DNA of 64,000 nucleotides from Nocardioides sp. (lineage in GTDB: Bacteria; Actinomycetota; Actinomycetes; Propionibacteriales; Nocardioidaceae), in assembly GCF_030149505.1 (NCBI RefSeq), contig NZ_JASBRN010000045.1, positions 1-64,000 on the forward strand, written 5' to 3'. The translations under genes were made by a program, and so were the position numbers. The notes below the pieces were generated by a model. That model saw only the letters and a list, made by a program, of their open reading frames with translations, made no database searches and had not been told where the DNA came from. Shown in pieces: positions 1 to 10,251 of this stretch (positions are counted from its first letter, which is position 1; each line of letters begins with the position of its first letter).

Positions 1-18
1 TGTGGGTGAGTCGCTAGA

Positions 19-137
19 GTTACGGCGGCCATAGCGAGAGGGAAACACCCGGTCCCATCCCGAACCCGGAAGTTAAGCCTCTCAGCGCCGATGGTACTGC
101 GATCGCGAGGTCGTGGGAGAGTAGGACGCCGCCGGAC
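19..137 (+). rRNA. rrf: 5S ribosomal RNA
   Basis: The sequence has the conserved 5S core (CCCGAACCCGGAAGTTAAG near 59-77). Terminal helix strands around 22-30 (ACGGCGGCC) and 127-135 (GACGCCGCC region) pair to close the molecule, giving about 117-119 nt as expected. It lies at the window edge, so the 16S and 23S genes of the operon should lie just upstream. The ends are judged from helix pairing and may be off by a few bases. Confidence 0.95.
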
Positions 138-145
138 ATACACTC

Positions 146-175
146 CGTAGGGGCCACCGCAAGGTGGCCCCTACG
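146..175 (+). terminator. Intrinsic terminator of the rRNA operon
   Basis: A perfect 13-bp stem (146-158 with 163-175) closed by a GCAA tetraloop lies 8 nt after the 5S gene and is followed by TGCATTTTC. This is a strong Rho-independent terminator. The 5' end of the next gene's untranslated leader starts inside or just after it. Confidence 0.9.
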
Positions 176-202
176 TGCATTTTCAGAGAGGAACGACCAG
201 AC

Positions 203-1192
203 GTGGCTCAAGAGCGCTCCGGCAACCAGAAGCCCGGTCGAGGCGGCCGTCCGTCGGCAGGAGGCAGCTCCTCGGGAGCGCCCCGAGGACGCGGCGGTGC
301 CGGCGGCTCGAGGCCGAGCGGCGAGCGAGGTCGCGCTCGCGACGGCCAGGCCCGTGAGGGCCAGGCCCGGGACGGCCAGGGGCGTCGCGGTGCGGACCAG
401 CGTGGCGGGGAGCGGCGCGGCGACGGCCGCGGTCCCGCGCGAAGCGGCCCCCGCGACCGGGGCGGTCGTGACGAGCGCGGCCCCCGGACCGCCGACCAGG
501 CCGTCTACGACGGTCCGGAGCTGCCGGAGGACATCACCGGCAAGGAGCTCGACCGCGCGGTGGCCAACCAGCTCAAGGGCCTGCCGGAGAAGCTGGCCGC
601 CCGCGTCGCCCGTCACCTCGTGGCCGCCGGCCAGCTGGTCGACGACGACCCGGAGACCGCCTACCAGCACACGCTCGCCGCACGGGCCCGAGCCCCGCGG
701 TTGGCGGTGGTGCGCGAGGCCGCCGGCGAGGCGGCGTACGCCGCCGGGCACTACGCCGAGGCGCTCGCGGACCTGCGTGCGGCGAAGCGGATGAACGGCG
801 CCACCGACTACCTCCCGATCATGGCCGACTGCCACCGGGCGCTCGGCCAGCCCGAGCAGGCCGTGAAGCTGGCCCACAGCCCGTCGGTCGCCAACTTCGC
901 CTCCCCGGCGAAGGCGGAGATGACGATCGTCGAAGCTGGTGCTCGGCGTGACATGGGTCAGCTCGACGCGGCCCTGCGCGTCCTCGAGCAAGCCCCGCTC
1001 ATGTCCAAGAGCCGTGAGTCGTGGGTGGTGCGGCTGCGCTACGCCTACGCGGACACCCTCGAGGCCGCGGGTCGTCCGACCGAGGCGCTCATGTGGTTCC
1101 ACCGCACGGACGCGATCGACGCCGACGAGCTGACCGATGCTGCTGCACGCGCGGTGCTGCTGGAGAAGGCGCAGGACCAGTCCGGCGGGTGA
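203..1192 (+). CDS. TPR-like protein with Arg/Gly-rich N-terminus
   Basis: A 329-residue protein. The first 110 residues are very rich in Arg, Gly and Asp with repeated GQAREGQARDGQ units, probably disordered and possibly nucleic-acid binding. The rest is alpha-helical with TPR-like pairs, such as the helices around PEQAVKLAHSP, LDAALRVLEQAP and RPTEALMWFHRTD. The start is taken as GTG at 203 because GAGAGGAA precedes it by 7 nt; an in-frame GTG at 164 would lie inside the rRNA terminator hairpin. The molecular function is not known. Position directly behind an rRNA operon suggests a housekeeping role, but that is inference only. Confidence 0.75.
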   Translation: MAQERSGNQKPGRGGRPSAGGSSSGAPRGRGGAGGSRPSGERGRARDGQAREGQARDGQGRRGADQRGGERRGDGRGPARSGPRDRGGRDERGPRTADQAVYDGPELPEDITGKELDRAVANQLKGLPEKLAARVARHLVAAGQLVDDDPETAYQHTLAARARAPRLAVVREAAGEAAYAAGHYAEALADLRAAKRMNGATDYLPIMADCHRALGQPEQAVKLAHSPSVANFASPAKAEMTIVEAGARRDMGQLDAALRVLEQAPLMSKSRESWVVRLRYAYADTLEAAGRPTEALMWFHRTDAIDADELTDAAARAVLLEKAQDQSGG

Positions 1193-1220
1193 GCCCGGCC
1201 CAGCGGGTCGTGGGCTGCGG

Positions 1221-1781
1221 TCAGGACTCGGTCGGGGGCACGATCGCCACGACGGCGCGCGTGCCTGCCGGTTGCGTGCCGACCTGGAGCCCGCTGCGGA
1301 ACGCCAGGGACACCCGGCCCACGTAGGCGGCTCCTGCCTCCTGCCCGGTCACGCGGACCACCAGCGAGTCCCCAGGGCGCAGCTGCTGTCCGGTCGGGTC
1401 GAGCAGGTCGGAGCAGAAGGGGGCGGCGTCCGAGGTGACGCTCACCGAGCCACCCCGGCACAGGAGCGGCACCACCTCGACCGGGACGGTGGCCTCGGTG
1501 CGCACGTGGACGCCTCCAAGGCGGAGGGTGCGGTCGACCTCGCTGCCGGAGACCATCCCGACGTACACCGCGCGTCCCGGGGTGGTCACCGCGGTCACGT
1601 GTCCCTCGCGCACGGGCAGCGCGCCGGGGTGGGTGGCCCACCAGGACACGGTGACCAGGAGCACCGCCGTGGCTGCCAGGCCGACGGCGACTCCGCGCCA
1701 GCGGCTCCGGGCGACGCCCAGCGAGGGGGCCGGACCCGCAGATCGCTCCCGGTCAGCGCGGGAGTCGTCGGGCTCGGCCAT
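1221..1781 (-). CDS. Single-pass membrane protein, function unknown
   Basis: A 186-residue protein with a short cytoplasmic N-terminus (MAEPDDSRAD), one transmembrane helix at about residues 30-50 (VAVGLAATAVLLVTVSWW) and an extracytoplasmic beta-rich domain with two Cys. The family is not recognised. The ATG at 1781 is chosen over an upstream in-frame ATG because a TACGCT -10 box lies exactly 6 nt before it, as expected for a leaderless message, and there is no Shine-Dalgarno sequence. It converges on the TPR gene. Confidence 0.7.
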   Translation of the reverse strand: MAEPDDSRADRERSAGPAPSLGVARSRWRGVAVGLAATAVLLVTVSWWATHPGALPVREGHVTAVTTPGRAVYVGMVSGSEVDRTLRLGGVHVRTEATVPVEVVPLLCRGGSVSVTSDAAPFCSDLLDPTGQQLRPGDSLVVRVTGQEAGAAYVGRVSLAFRSGLQVGTQPAGTRAVVAIVPPTES

Positions 1782-1787
1782 GCAGGC

Positions 1788-1793
1788 AGCGTA
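1788..1793 (-). promoter_or_regulatory. -10 box TACGCT, leaderless promoter
   Basis: TACGCT (minus strand) fits the actinobacterial TANNNT consensus and ends 6 nt before the ATG at 1781, so transcription would begin at or next to the start codon. Confidence 0.5.
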
Positions 1794-1908
1794 GAGCCAC
1801 CCCACCCCGGGGAGTCTTGACCGCTCGGGGGTCGGGCGTCTTGAATGCCGGGACCGCACCCACCCGTGGCATCGGGGTCACGGCTGGCGCAGCGGGGACG
1901 GAGGAGCC

Positions 1909-2721
1909 GTGCTGAGGTTCTCTGGTGCCGGGGTCAGCGACGTCGGTCGTCGCCGCAGCCACAACGAGGACGCGGCCTACCTCGCTCCCTACGTCGCCGT
2001 CGTCGCGGACGGGGTGGGCGGCGCGGCGGCCGGCGAGGTCGCGTCCGCGACCGCGGCGTACGTCGTCGCGGCCACGGCCCTCGCGCGCTTCGGCGCCCCG
2101 CCGGACATCGTCGTGCGGGAGGCCGTCGCCGCGGCACTGACGTCCCTGCGCGCAGGGGTGGCGCAGGACGAGGACCGCCAGGGGATGGCCACGACGCTGA
2201 CGTGCGTCACCACGGACGGCACCACGGTCGCCCTGGCCCACGTCGGGGACTCGCGGGCCTACCTCTGGCGCGACCAGACCCTCGCGCGGATCACCCGCGA
2301 CCACACCTACGTCCAGCAGCTGGTGGAGGACGGCACGATCACCGCCGAGGACGCGCTGGCCCACCCGTGGCGGCACGTCGTGATGCGCTCGCTCCACTCC
2401 AGCGCCGAGGTCCCGCCGGAGTCGGTGGCTGCCGACGTGGTGCTCCTCGACCTGGCCCCCGGCGACCGGCTGCTGCTGTGCAGCGACGGCGTCAGCGACC
2501 TGGTGCCGCAGCGTCGGATCGCCGAGGTCCTGCGGCTGGGGATGCCTGGCGCCGCTGCGGCGGTCCTGGTGCAGCACGCGCTGGAGGCGGGGGGTCGTGA
2601 CAACGCCACGGCCGTGGTCCTCGACGTCGAGGACGGACCGCGGGTGGTCGGCACCGGCACGGCGCTGGGGTCGCTGACCGACCTTGCCAACATCGTGGAT
2701 CCGGCCAGCGTGCACCTGTAG
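1909..2721 (+). CDS. PP2C-family serine/threonine protein phosphatase
   Basis: A 270-residue soluble PPM/PP2C phosphatase that removes phosphate from Ser/Thr using two metal ions. The diagnostic motifs are in order: SHNEDA (about 17-22), VADGVGG (32-38), GDSRAYL, LLLCSDGVSD and GGRDNATAVV, so all metal-binding Asp residues are present. It covers only the catalytic domain, with no membrane segment or FHA domain. GTG at 1909 is preceded by GGAGGAG with good spacing. No partner kinase is adjacent; the nearest kinase gene in the window is at 23956. Confidence 0.9.
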   Translation: MLRFSGAGVSDVGRRRSHNEDAAYLAPYVAVVADGVGGAAAGEVASATAAYVVAATALARFGAPPDIVVREAVAAALTSLRAGVAQDEDRQGMATTLTCVTTDGTTVALAHVGDSRAYLWRDQTLARITRDHTYVQQLVEDGTITAEDALAHPWRHVVMRSLHSSAEVPPESVAADVVLLDLAPGDRLLLCSDGVSDLVPQRRIAEVLRLGMPGAAAAVLVQHALEAGGRDNATAVVLDVEDGPRVVGTGTALGSLTDLANIVDPASVHL

Positions 2722-2742
2722 GTGGTGGCCCGCGAGCCCTGC

Positions 2743-2748
2743 CAGACT
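2743..2748 (+). promoter_or_regulatory. -10-like box CAGACT before hydrolase gene
   Basis: CAGACT, a one-base variant of TANNNT, ends 7 nt before the GTG at 2756. The same hexamer at nearly the same spacing precedes nadE at 52067. Confidence 0.35.
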
Positions 2749-2755
2749 ACGCAGC

Positions 2756-3664
2756 GTGAAGGACGTGAAGAGGCCCGCGCTCGAGGGCAACGTCGCGGTG
2801 CGCGACGGTCGACGGCTCAGCTTCGCCGAGTACGGCAGCCCGCGTGGACCCGCGATCGTGTGGATGCACGGCACCCCCGGTGCTCGCCGGCAGATCCCGC
2901 TCGAGGCGAGGGCGTACGCCGTGGAGCACGGACTCCGCATCATCGGCATCGACCGGCCGGGGATCGGTTCCTCCACGCCGCACCTCTACCCGACCCTCGT
3001 GGACTGGACCGCGGACCTCGTGCTGCTGCTCGACGCCCTGGCGGTCGACACGGTCCGGCTCGTCGGGCTGTCCGGGGGAGGCCCCTACGTCCTGGCCGCA
3101 GGCGCTGCGCTGCCGGAGCGGGTCGAGGGCGTGGCCGTCCTCGGCGGTGTGGCGCCGGTGCTGGGTCCCGACGCCGCCGCCGGCGGGATCATCCAGCTCG
3201 CCCGCTGGCTCTCTCCGCTGCTGCGTGCCGGCCGGGTGCCGATCGGCGTGGCCCTGACCCAGCTGATCCGGCTGGCCCGTCCGGTGGCCGGCCCCGGCCT
3301 GGACCTCTACGCCGCGGTGCAGCCCCCGGGGGACAAGAACCTCCTGGCCCGTCCGGAGTTCAAGGCGATGTTCCTCGACGACCTGCTCAACGGCAGCCGC
3401 TTCCAGACCACGGCGCCCATCCACGACCTGATCCTCTTCACCCGCGACTGGGGCTTCACCCTGGCCGACGTGCGGGTGCCGGTGCGGTGGTGGCACGGCG
3501 ACGACGACCACATCGTGCCCTTCCACCACGGCGCCCACGTCGTGGACCGGTTGCCCGATGCGACCATGCACGTCATCGACGGCGAGAGCCACCTCGGCGG
3601 TCTGGGCATCGCCGAGGAGGTGCTCTCGACGGTGATGTCGTTGCAGGGTCTCGCCCGGTCCTGA
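2756..3664 (+). CDS. Alpha/beta hydrolase
   Basis: A 302-residue alpha/beta-hydrolase. The HGTPG oxyanion-hole motif (about residue 37), the nucleophile elbow GLSGGGP (Ser near 104), an acid in WHGDDDHIVP and His in DGESHLGG complete the catalytic triad. The substrate cannot be told from sequence; relatives act as esterases or epoxide/ester hydrolases. The start at GTG 2756 gives the usual N-terminus before RRLSFAEYG; GTG at 2765 is an alternative. No Shine-Dalgarno sequence is seen. Confidence 0.8.
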   Translation: MKDVKRPALEGNVAVRDGRRLSFAEYGSPRGPAIVWMHGTPGARRQIPLEARAYAVEHGLRIIGIDRPGIGSSTPHLYPTLVDWTADLVLLLDALAVDTVRLVGLSGGGPYVLAAGAALPERVEGVAVLGGVAPVLGPDAAAGGIIQLARWLSPLLRAGRVPIGVALTQLIRLARPVAGPGLDLYAAVQPPGDKNLLARPEFKAMFLDDLLNGSRFQTTAPIHDLILFTRDWGFTLADVRVPVRWWHGDDDHIVPFHHGAHVVDRLPDATMHVIDGESHLGGLGIAEEVLSTVMSLQGLARS

Positions 3665-3844
3665 GCGCCGACCCTGAACGCCGCGCCGGGCCCGGCACTG
3701 GTGCTCAGCAGCCTCATCCGTCACAATGGGCACCGGAACCACCACAACTGCACACCCACACCGTGCTGACCTGACATCCGGGTCATCTCGACGGCGAGCC
3801 CGCTGGGGAAGGCGTAGCTCGCGCCGGAGATGAAGGAGGTCCAG

Positions 3845-4366
3845 GTGACCACGACGACTACTGCCACCCGTGCTGCCACGAGGGGCGTCCTCTACGTGCA
3901 CTCAGCGCCGTCGGCGTTGTGCCCGCACGTGGAGTGGGCCGTCGGCGGTGTCCTCGGTGTGCCCGTGCACCTGGAGTGGACCCCGCAGCCCGCGCAGACC
4001 GGCGCCTACCGTGCCGAGCTGTCGTGGACCGGTGCCGTCGGCACCGCGGCCGACGTCGCCTCGGCGCTGCGCGGCTGGAACCACCTCCGGTTCGAGATCA
4101 CCGAGGAGCCCACGTCCGGTTCGGAGGGCAGCAGGTACTCCTACACCCCCGAGCTCGGTGTCTTCCACGCCGTCACCGGCCTGCACGGCGACATCATGAT
4201 CCCCGAGGACCGGCTCAAGGCCGCCGTCGTCAAGGCGGCCCTCGGCGACGTCACGCTGCTGCAGGAGATCGACAAGCTGCTCGGCAAGCCGTGGGACGAC
4301 GAGCTCGAGACGTTCCGGCACGCCGGCGACGGGGCGCCGGTGCGCTGGCTGCACCACGTCGTCTGA
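3845..4366 (+). CDS. DUF3145 family protein
   Basis: A 173-residue protein of the DUF3145 family, which is confined to Actinobacteria and has no known function. Recognisable stretches include GVLYVHSAPSALCPHVEWA, LEWTPQPA and RGWNHLRFEITEEP. There is no signal peptide. GTG 3845 is the start because AAGGAGG ends 5 nt upstream; an ATG at 3830 would place that ribosome site inside the gene. A possible -10 (CACAAT) lies at 3722-3727. Confidence 0.88.
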   Translation: MTTTTTATRAATRGVLYVHSAPSALCPHVEWAVGGVLGVPVHLEWTPQPAQTGAYRAELSWTGAVGTAADVASALRGWNHLRFEITEEPTSGSEGSRYSYTPELGVFHAVTGLHGDIMIPEDRLKAAVVKAALGDVTLLQEIDKLLGKPWDDELETFRHAGDGAPVRWLHHVV

Positions 4367-4398
4367 GTCCTCGCGCTGGCGAAGGACCCGGGAGGTGC

Positions 4399-4851
4399 TC
4401 AGCGCAGGCTGAACCGGGTGGGGTTGATCCGCCCGTCGAAGGTGTCGAAGCCGACCTTGTAGGTGAACTTGCCGCGCAGGCGGAACTTCCCCGGCACGGT
4501 GTTCTCCCGGCAGAAGCGGAACCGCTCCTTGCCCCGCTTGGGGTCCGCGCCGTCCAGGATGCCGCCTGAGGCGATGGTCACGCCGCGACGGTCGACCAGG
4601 AAGGTCTCCAGCGCCCACGTGTCGGCGTCCTCGGGCGGGGTGATCTTGTAGCGGTAGCGGTAGTTGGCGCAGCCCTCCTTGAGGGTGCCGTCACCGCGGA
4701 AGGTCTTCGCGAACTCCGCGAACGGACGGTCCTTGGCGGCCCCGGCGGGGCTCACCGGCACCAGTGCGAGGGCGAGCAGCAGCCCGAGCAGCGCCGTGGC
4801 GATGGCGACGGGGGCGAGCATCCGCCGGGTGACCGGCTGGCGCGTCGTCAT
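4399..4851 (-). CDS. Small secreted protein, function unknown
   Basis: A 150-residue protein with a Sec-type signal peptide: RRMLAPVAIATALLGLLLAL hydrophobic core, cleavage likely after PAGAA at about residue 38. The mature part is about 110 residues with two Cys (CANYRYRYKI and RFCRENTV), which could form one disulfide. The family is not recognised. The ATG at 4851 has GGGAGG upstream. It lies downstream of accD on the same strand with a 117-nt gap, so it probably has its own promoter. Confidence 0.72.
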   Translation of the reverse strand: MTTRQPVTRRMLAPVAIATALLGLLLALALVPVSPAGAAKDRPFAEFAKTFRGDGTLKEGCANYRYRYKITPPEDADTWALETFLVDRRGVTIASGGILDGADPKRGKERFRFCRENTVPGKFRLRGKFTYKVGFDTFDGRINPTRFSLR

Positions 4852-4968
4852 GGAGGACCTCCCTGTGATGGACGTCATGACAACGTCGCACACGGGTTCC
4901 GGGTTACGCACATGGCCGTCCGCTCCCCGGTCAGGGGGGACGGACGGGCGGGCGTCCAGGTCGGTGGG

Positions 4969-6422
4969 CTACAGCGGGATGTTGCCGTGGTGCCCCCGGC
5001 GCACGCCCTGGGACTGGACCGCCCGGTCGATGGCCCTGGCGATGGCGCTGCGGGTCAGCGCCGGGTCCACGACCTCGTCGACGACGCCGATCTCGACCGC
5101 CCGCTCGACGCCGCCGGCGATCCGCTCGTGCTCGGCGGCCAGCTCGGCCTCCACCTGGGGCCGGATCTCGGGGGAGACCTCCGCCAGGCGGCGCCGGTGC
5201 AGGATCCGGATCGCGGCCACCGCGCCCATGACCGCGACCTCCGCGCCGGGCCAGGCCAACACGCGGGTGGCCCCGAGCGAGCGGGCGTTCATGGCGATGT
5301 AGGCGCCGCCGTACGTCTTGCGGGTCACGAGGGTGACGCGGGGGACCACGCACTCACCGAAGGCGTGGAGCAGCTTGGCGCCGCGGCGGACCACCCCGTC
5401 CCACTCCTGGCCGACGCCGGGCAGGTAGCCCGGGACGTCGACGAGCACGACGAGCGGGATGCCGAAGGCGTCGCACATGCGGACGAAGCGGCTGGCCTTC
5501 TCCGCCGACATCGAGTCCAGGCAGCCGCCCAGGCGCAGCGGGTTGTTGGCGACGACCCCGACGGTGCGCCCGCCCAGACGGCCCAGCGCCGTGACGATGT
5601 TGGGGGCCCACCGGGCGTGCAGCTCCTCGACGGTGCCCTCGTCCAGCAGCTGCTCGACGAGGGGGTGCACGTCGTAGGCGCGCTTGCGCGACTCCGGCAG
5701 CAGGGCACCGAGGTCGCGGTCCTCGACGTCGGCGACCTGGAGGCTGCCCTGCGCGGCGAGCAGGGTGGCGAGCGAGCGGGCCCGTTCCAGCGCCTCCTCC
5801 TCGGACTCGGTGAGGACGTGCACGACCCCGGAGCGGCGTCCGTGCGGCTCGGGTCCACCGAGCCGGCGCATGTCGACGTCCTCGCCGGTGACCGAGCGGA
5901 CCACGTCGGGCCCGGTGACGAAGATCCGGCCCTCCGGGCCGAGGATGACGACGTCGGTGAGGGCGGGGCCGTACGCCGCGCCGCCGGCCGCGGGGCCGAG
6001 CACGACCGAGACCTGCGGGACCCGGCCGGAGGCCTGCGTCATGACCTGGAAGATCCGGCCCACCGCGTGGAGGCTGAGCACGCCCTCGGCGAGCCGGGCC
6101 CCGCCGGAGTGCCACAGCCCGATGATCGGGACCCGGTCGGTCAGCGCGCGGTGGTAGGCGTCGACCACGACCCGGCAGCCCAGGTCGCCCATCGCCCCGC
6201 CCATCACGGTCGGGTCGGAGCAGAACGCGACGACCGGCGTGCCGGAGACGGTGCCGACGGCGGCGAGCATGCCGGAGTCGTCGACGGGGGAGATCAGCTC
6301 GAGGGAGCCGGGGTCCAGCAGCGCGCCGAGGCGCTGCAGCGGGTGCCGGGGGTCCTCCTCGCGCGCAGAGGGTGCGGTGCCGGCCGGGCGGGGCCGCGGC
6401 ACCACCTGGGTGTCGAGGGTCA

Positions 6423-6423
<1 letters not shown>
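4969..6423 (-). CDS. accD6: Acyl-CoA carboxylase carboxyltransferase (AccD6-like)
   Basis: A 484-residue biotin-dependent carboxyltransferase beta subunit that moves CO2 from carboxybiotin to acetyl- or propionyl-CoA, making malonyl-CoA for the fatty-acid synthase encoded just upstream. Both crotonase-like halves are complete: the first with LWHSGGARLAEGV and LGPAAGGAAYGPALTD, the second with VDVPGYLPGVGQEWDGV and TRKTYGGAYIAM. Its ATG overlaps the fabF stop (TGATG), so translation is coupled. The same fab-accD6 order exists in M. tuberculosis. The biotin-carrying alpha subunit is not in this window. Confidence 0.93.
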
Positions 6424-7672
<1,249 letters not shown>

Positions 7673-7673
<1 letters not shown>

Positions 7674-7918
7674 CAGGAGGCGGCGCGCTCGATGTAGGCC
7701 ACGGCGTCGCCGACGGTCTTGAGGTTCTTGACCTCGTCGTCGGGGATGGAGACGCCGAACTTCTCCTCGGCCGCGACGACGACCTCGACCATGGACAGCG
7801 AGTCGACGTCGAGGTCGTCGACGAAGGACTTGTCGAGCTGGACGTCGTCGGTGTCGACACCGGCGACCTCGTTGACGATCTCGGCGAGGTTGGAGCGGAT
7901 CTCTTCGGTGGTGGCCAT
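7673..7918 (-). CDS. acpP: Acyl carrier protein
   Basis: An 81-residue acidic acyl carrier protein. The 4'-phosphopantetheine attachment Ser is Ser40 in LDVDSLSMVE. AGAGGA precedes the ATG. The stop codon overlaps the fabF start. It carries the growing acyl chain between FabD, FabH, FabF and the reductases and dehydratases encoded elsewhere. Confidence 0.96.
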
Positions 7919-7986
7919 GCGTGGGTCCTCTTCTGGGGTGGGTGTGGAGCGGTTCTTCTGGGGGTGGAGCGTCCCGGACCGGGTGG

Positions 7987-9000
7987 TCAGGGCACGACGA
8001 CGACCTGGGCGGCGTACGCCAGGCCGGCGCCGAAGGCGATGAGCAGCGCGCTGTCACCGGGGCGGGCGTCGCCCTCGGCGATCATCCGGTCCAGCGCGAG
8101 CGGGATCGAGGCTGCGGAGGTGTTGCCCTGGTCGACGATGTCGCGGGCGATCCGCACGGTGTCGGGCAGGCGCATCGAGCGGGCCATGGCGTCGGTGATG
8201 CGCATGTTGGCCTGGTGGGGCACGAAGCAGTCGAGGTCCTCCACGCCGAGGCCGGCGCGGTCCAGGGCCTGCAGGCCGACCTTGGCCATCGTGAAGGACG
8301 CCCACCGGAAGACGGCGCTGCCCTGCATCACCAGGTGCGGCATCCGCGGGCTGTCGGAGGCGAGCACGTCGCGCCAGTCCTCGCGGCTGCGGATGAGGTC
8401 GAACTGCTCACCGTCGGAGCCCCAGACGACCGGGCCGATGCCCGGGGTCTCGGACGGTCCGACCACGGCTGCGCCCGCACCGTCGGCGAAGATGAAGGCG
8501 GTACCTCGGTCGGTCGGGTCGGTCATCTCCGAGAGCCGCTCGACCCCGATGACCAGGACGTGGCCGGCGCTCCCGCCCCGGACCAGGTCCGAGGCCAGGG
8601 CGATGCCGTGACAGAAGCCGGCGCACGCGGCCGAGACGTCGTACGCCGCTGCGCCGTCGGTGCCGAGCTCGTGCGCGACCGCGGTGGCCAGCGCCGGGGT
8701 CTGCAGCAGGTGGCTGACCGTGGCGACGATGACGCAGTCGACCTGGCGGGCGTCGAGGCCGGCGCGCTCGAGCGCCTGGCGGGCAGCCGAGACGGCCATG
8801 ACCTGGACGGTCTCCTCGGGCGTGGCCCAGCGCCGGCTCTCGATGCCGGAGCGCTGGCGGATCCACTCGTCGGAGGAGTCGATGCCGGCGACGACCTCGC
8901 TGTTGGGCACGACCCGGGCGGGGCGGTGGGCGCCGATGCCGAGCAGGCGCGCGTGGGCGGCGCCGCGCTGGTCGCGCAGGCCGGTGGCGGGGACGGGCAT
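7987..9000 (-). CDS. fabH: Beta-ketoacyl-ACP synthase III
   Basis: A 337-residue initiating condensing enzyme that joins an acyl-CoA primer to malonyl-ACP. Catalytic residues are visible as Cys in DVSAACAGF, His in VPHQANMRI and Asn in QGNTSAAS. The preceding fabD stop overlaps its ATG (TGATG). A 68-nt gap separates it from acpP, with a separate Shine-Dalgarno sequence for acpP. In Actinobacteria with branched-chain lipids this enzyme usually accepts isobutyryl- or methylbutyryl-CoA; that specificity is inferred, not visible. Confidence 0.95.
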   Translation of the reverse strand: MPVPATGLRDQRGAAHARLLGIGAHRPARVVPNSEVVAGIDSSDEWIRQRSGIESRRWATPEETVQVMAVSAARQALERAGLDARQVDCVIVATVSHLLQTPALATAVAHELGTDGAAAYDVSAACAGFCHGIALASDLVRGGSAGHVLVIGVERLSEMTDPTDRGTAFIFADGAGAAVVGPSETPGIGPVVWGSDGEQFDLIRSREDWRDVLASDSPRMPHLVMQGSAVFRWASFTMAKVGLQALDRAGLGVEDLDCFVPHQANMRITDAMARSMRLPDTVRIARDIVDQGNTSAASIPLALDRMIAEGDARPGDSALLIAFGAGLAYAAQVVVVP

Positions 9001-10184
9001 CAGGCGGCGCCCTCGGGGTGCAGGCGCAGCAGCGGCTGCCCGGGGGAGACCAGGTCGCCGTCCTCCACCAGCCACTCCACGACCTGGCCGCCGTGGGCGG
9101 CGGTCACCGAGACGGTGTCGCGCAGGCTGGCCACACCGCCGATCGCGGCGCCGGCGGGCAGCACGTCGCTGTCGGCGGCCTCGGAGTCGAGGTGGAAGGT
9201 GCCCTTGGCGGGCGAGACCACCATCCGCCAGGTCGGGGAGGTCTCCATGCCGGCCGACTCGCCGTGGCGCTCGCAGAAGGCGCGGGCCTCGTCGAGCTGG
9301 TCGGGGTGCTTGAGGGCGAAGGTCTCCACCCCCGGGAGCTGGCGCTTGAGGATGCCGGTCAGCGTCCCGGCGGGCGGCATCTCGAGCACGCCGGTGACGC
9401 CGAGGTCGGCCATGGTCTCCATGCACAGGTCCCAGCGGACGGGGGAGGCGATCTGGCCGACGATGCGGCGCAGGACCTCGCGGCCGTCGTGGACGACGCG
9501 GCCGTCGCGGTTGGAGATGACCCGGGTGCGGGGGTCGTGGACCGAGACCGAGCGGGCGAGCGCGCCGAGGTGGTCGACGGCCGGTGCCATGTGGTGGGTG
9601 TGGAAGGCGCCGGCGACCGCGAGCGGCATGAGCCGCGCCTTGGCGGGCGGGTCGGCCTTGAGTGCCGCGAGCTGCTCCAGGGTGCCGGCTGCCACGACCT
9701 GCCCGGGGCCGTTGTCGTTGGCGGGGGTGAGCCCGTGCTTGTCCAGGCTGCCGAGCACCTCGTCGCGGTCCCCGCCCAGGAGGGCGGTCATGCCGGTGGG
9801 GGTGGCGGCGGCGGCCCGAGCCATCGCCAGGCCGCGCTCGCGGACCAGGACCATCGCCTGCTCGGCCGTGATCGCCCGGGCGCCGGCCGCGGCGGCGATC
9901 TCACCCACGCTGTGGCCGGCGACGGCGCCGATCCGCTCGAAGGCGTCGGCGGGGTGGGGGAAGAGCTGGAGCGCGGCGACCAGGCCGGTGGCGACCAGCA
10001 GCGGCTGGGCCACCTCGGTGGCGCGGATGGTCTCGGCGTCGGAGGTCGTGCCGTGCTCGACGAGGTCGAGGCCGGCGACGGTGGAGAGCCAGCGGAACCG
10101 GGCCTCGAAGGCGGGATCCTCCAGCCAGGGCACGAGCATGCCGGGGGTCTGGGCCCCCTGGCCGGGGGCGACGATGACGAGCAC
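9000..10184 (-). CDS. fabD: Malonyl-CoA:ACP transacylase with C-terminal BCCP-like domain
   Basis: A 394-residue protein. Residues 1-310 are the FabD transacylase: APGQGAQTPG at the N-terminus, nucleophile Ser in GHSVGEIAAA and His in AGAFHTHHM. Residues about 318-394 are extra. They look like a biotin carboxyl carrier domain: SPAKGTFH at the start and WLVEDGDLVSPGQPLLRL at the end, as in BCCP. The hairpin that should hold the biotinyl-lysine motif (AMKM) reads SLRDTVSV, so no biotin can be attached. The start is set at GTG 10184, matching the usual first residues of FabD; GTG at 10214 is in frame but unlikely. First gene after the putative FasR operator. Confidence 0.92.
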   Translation of the reverse strand: MLVIVAPGQGAQTPGMLVPWLEDPAFEARFRWLSTVAGLDLVEHGTTSDAETIRATEVAQPLLVATGLVAALQLFPHPADAFERIGAVAGHSVGEIAAAAGARAITAEQAMVLVRERGLAMARAAAATPTGMTALLGGDRDEVLGSLDKHGLTPANDNGPGQVVAAGTLEQLAALKADPPAKARLMPLAVAGAFHTHHMAPAVDHLGALARSVSVHDPRTRVISNRDGRVVHDGREVLRRIVGQIASPVRWDLCMETMADLGVTGVLEMPPAGTLTGILKRQLPGVETFALKHPDQLDEARAFCERHGESAGMETSPTWRMVVSPAKGTFHLDSEAADSDVLPAGAAIGGVASLRDTVSVTAAHGGQVVEWLVEDGDLVSPGQPLLRLHPEGAA

Positions 10185-10251
10185 GAGCTCCACTCTGCCT
10201 GGTGGGAGGTCCACGAATCGCGCGGGACCTGCACGAAGTTCCGGGCCGTGT

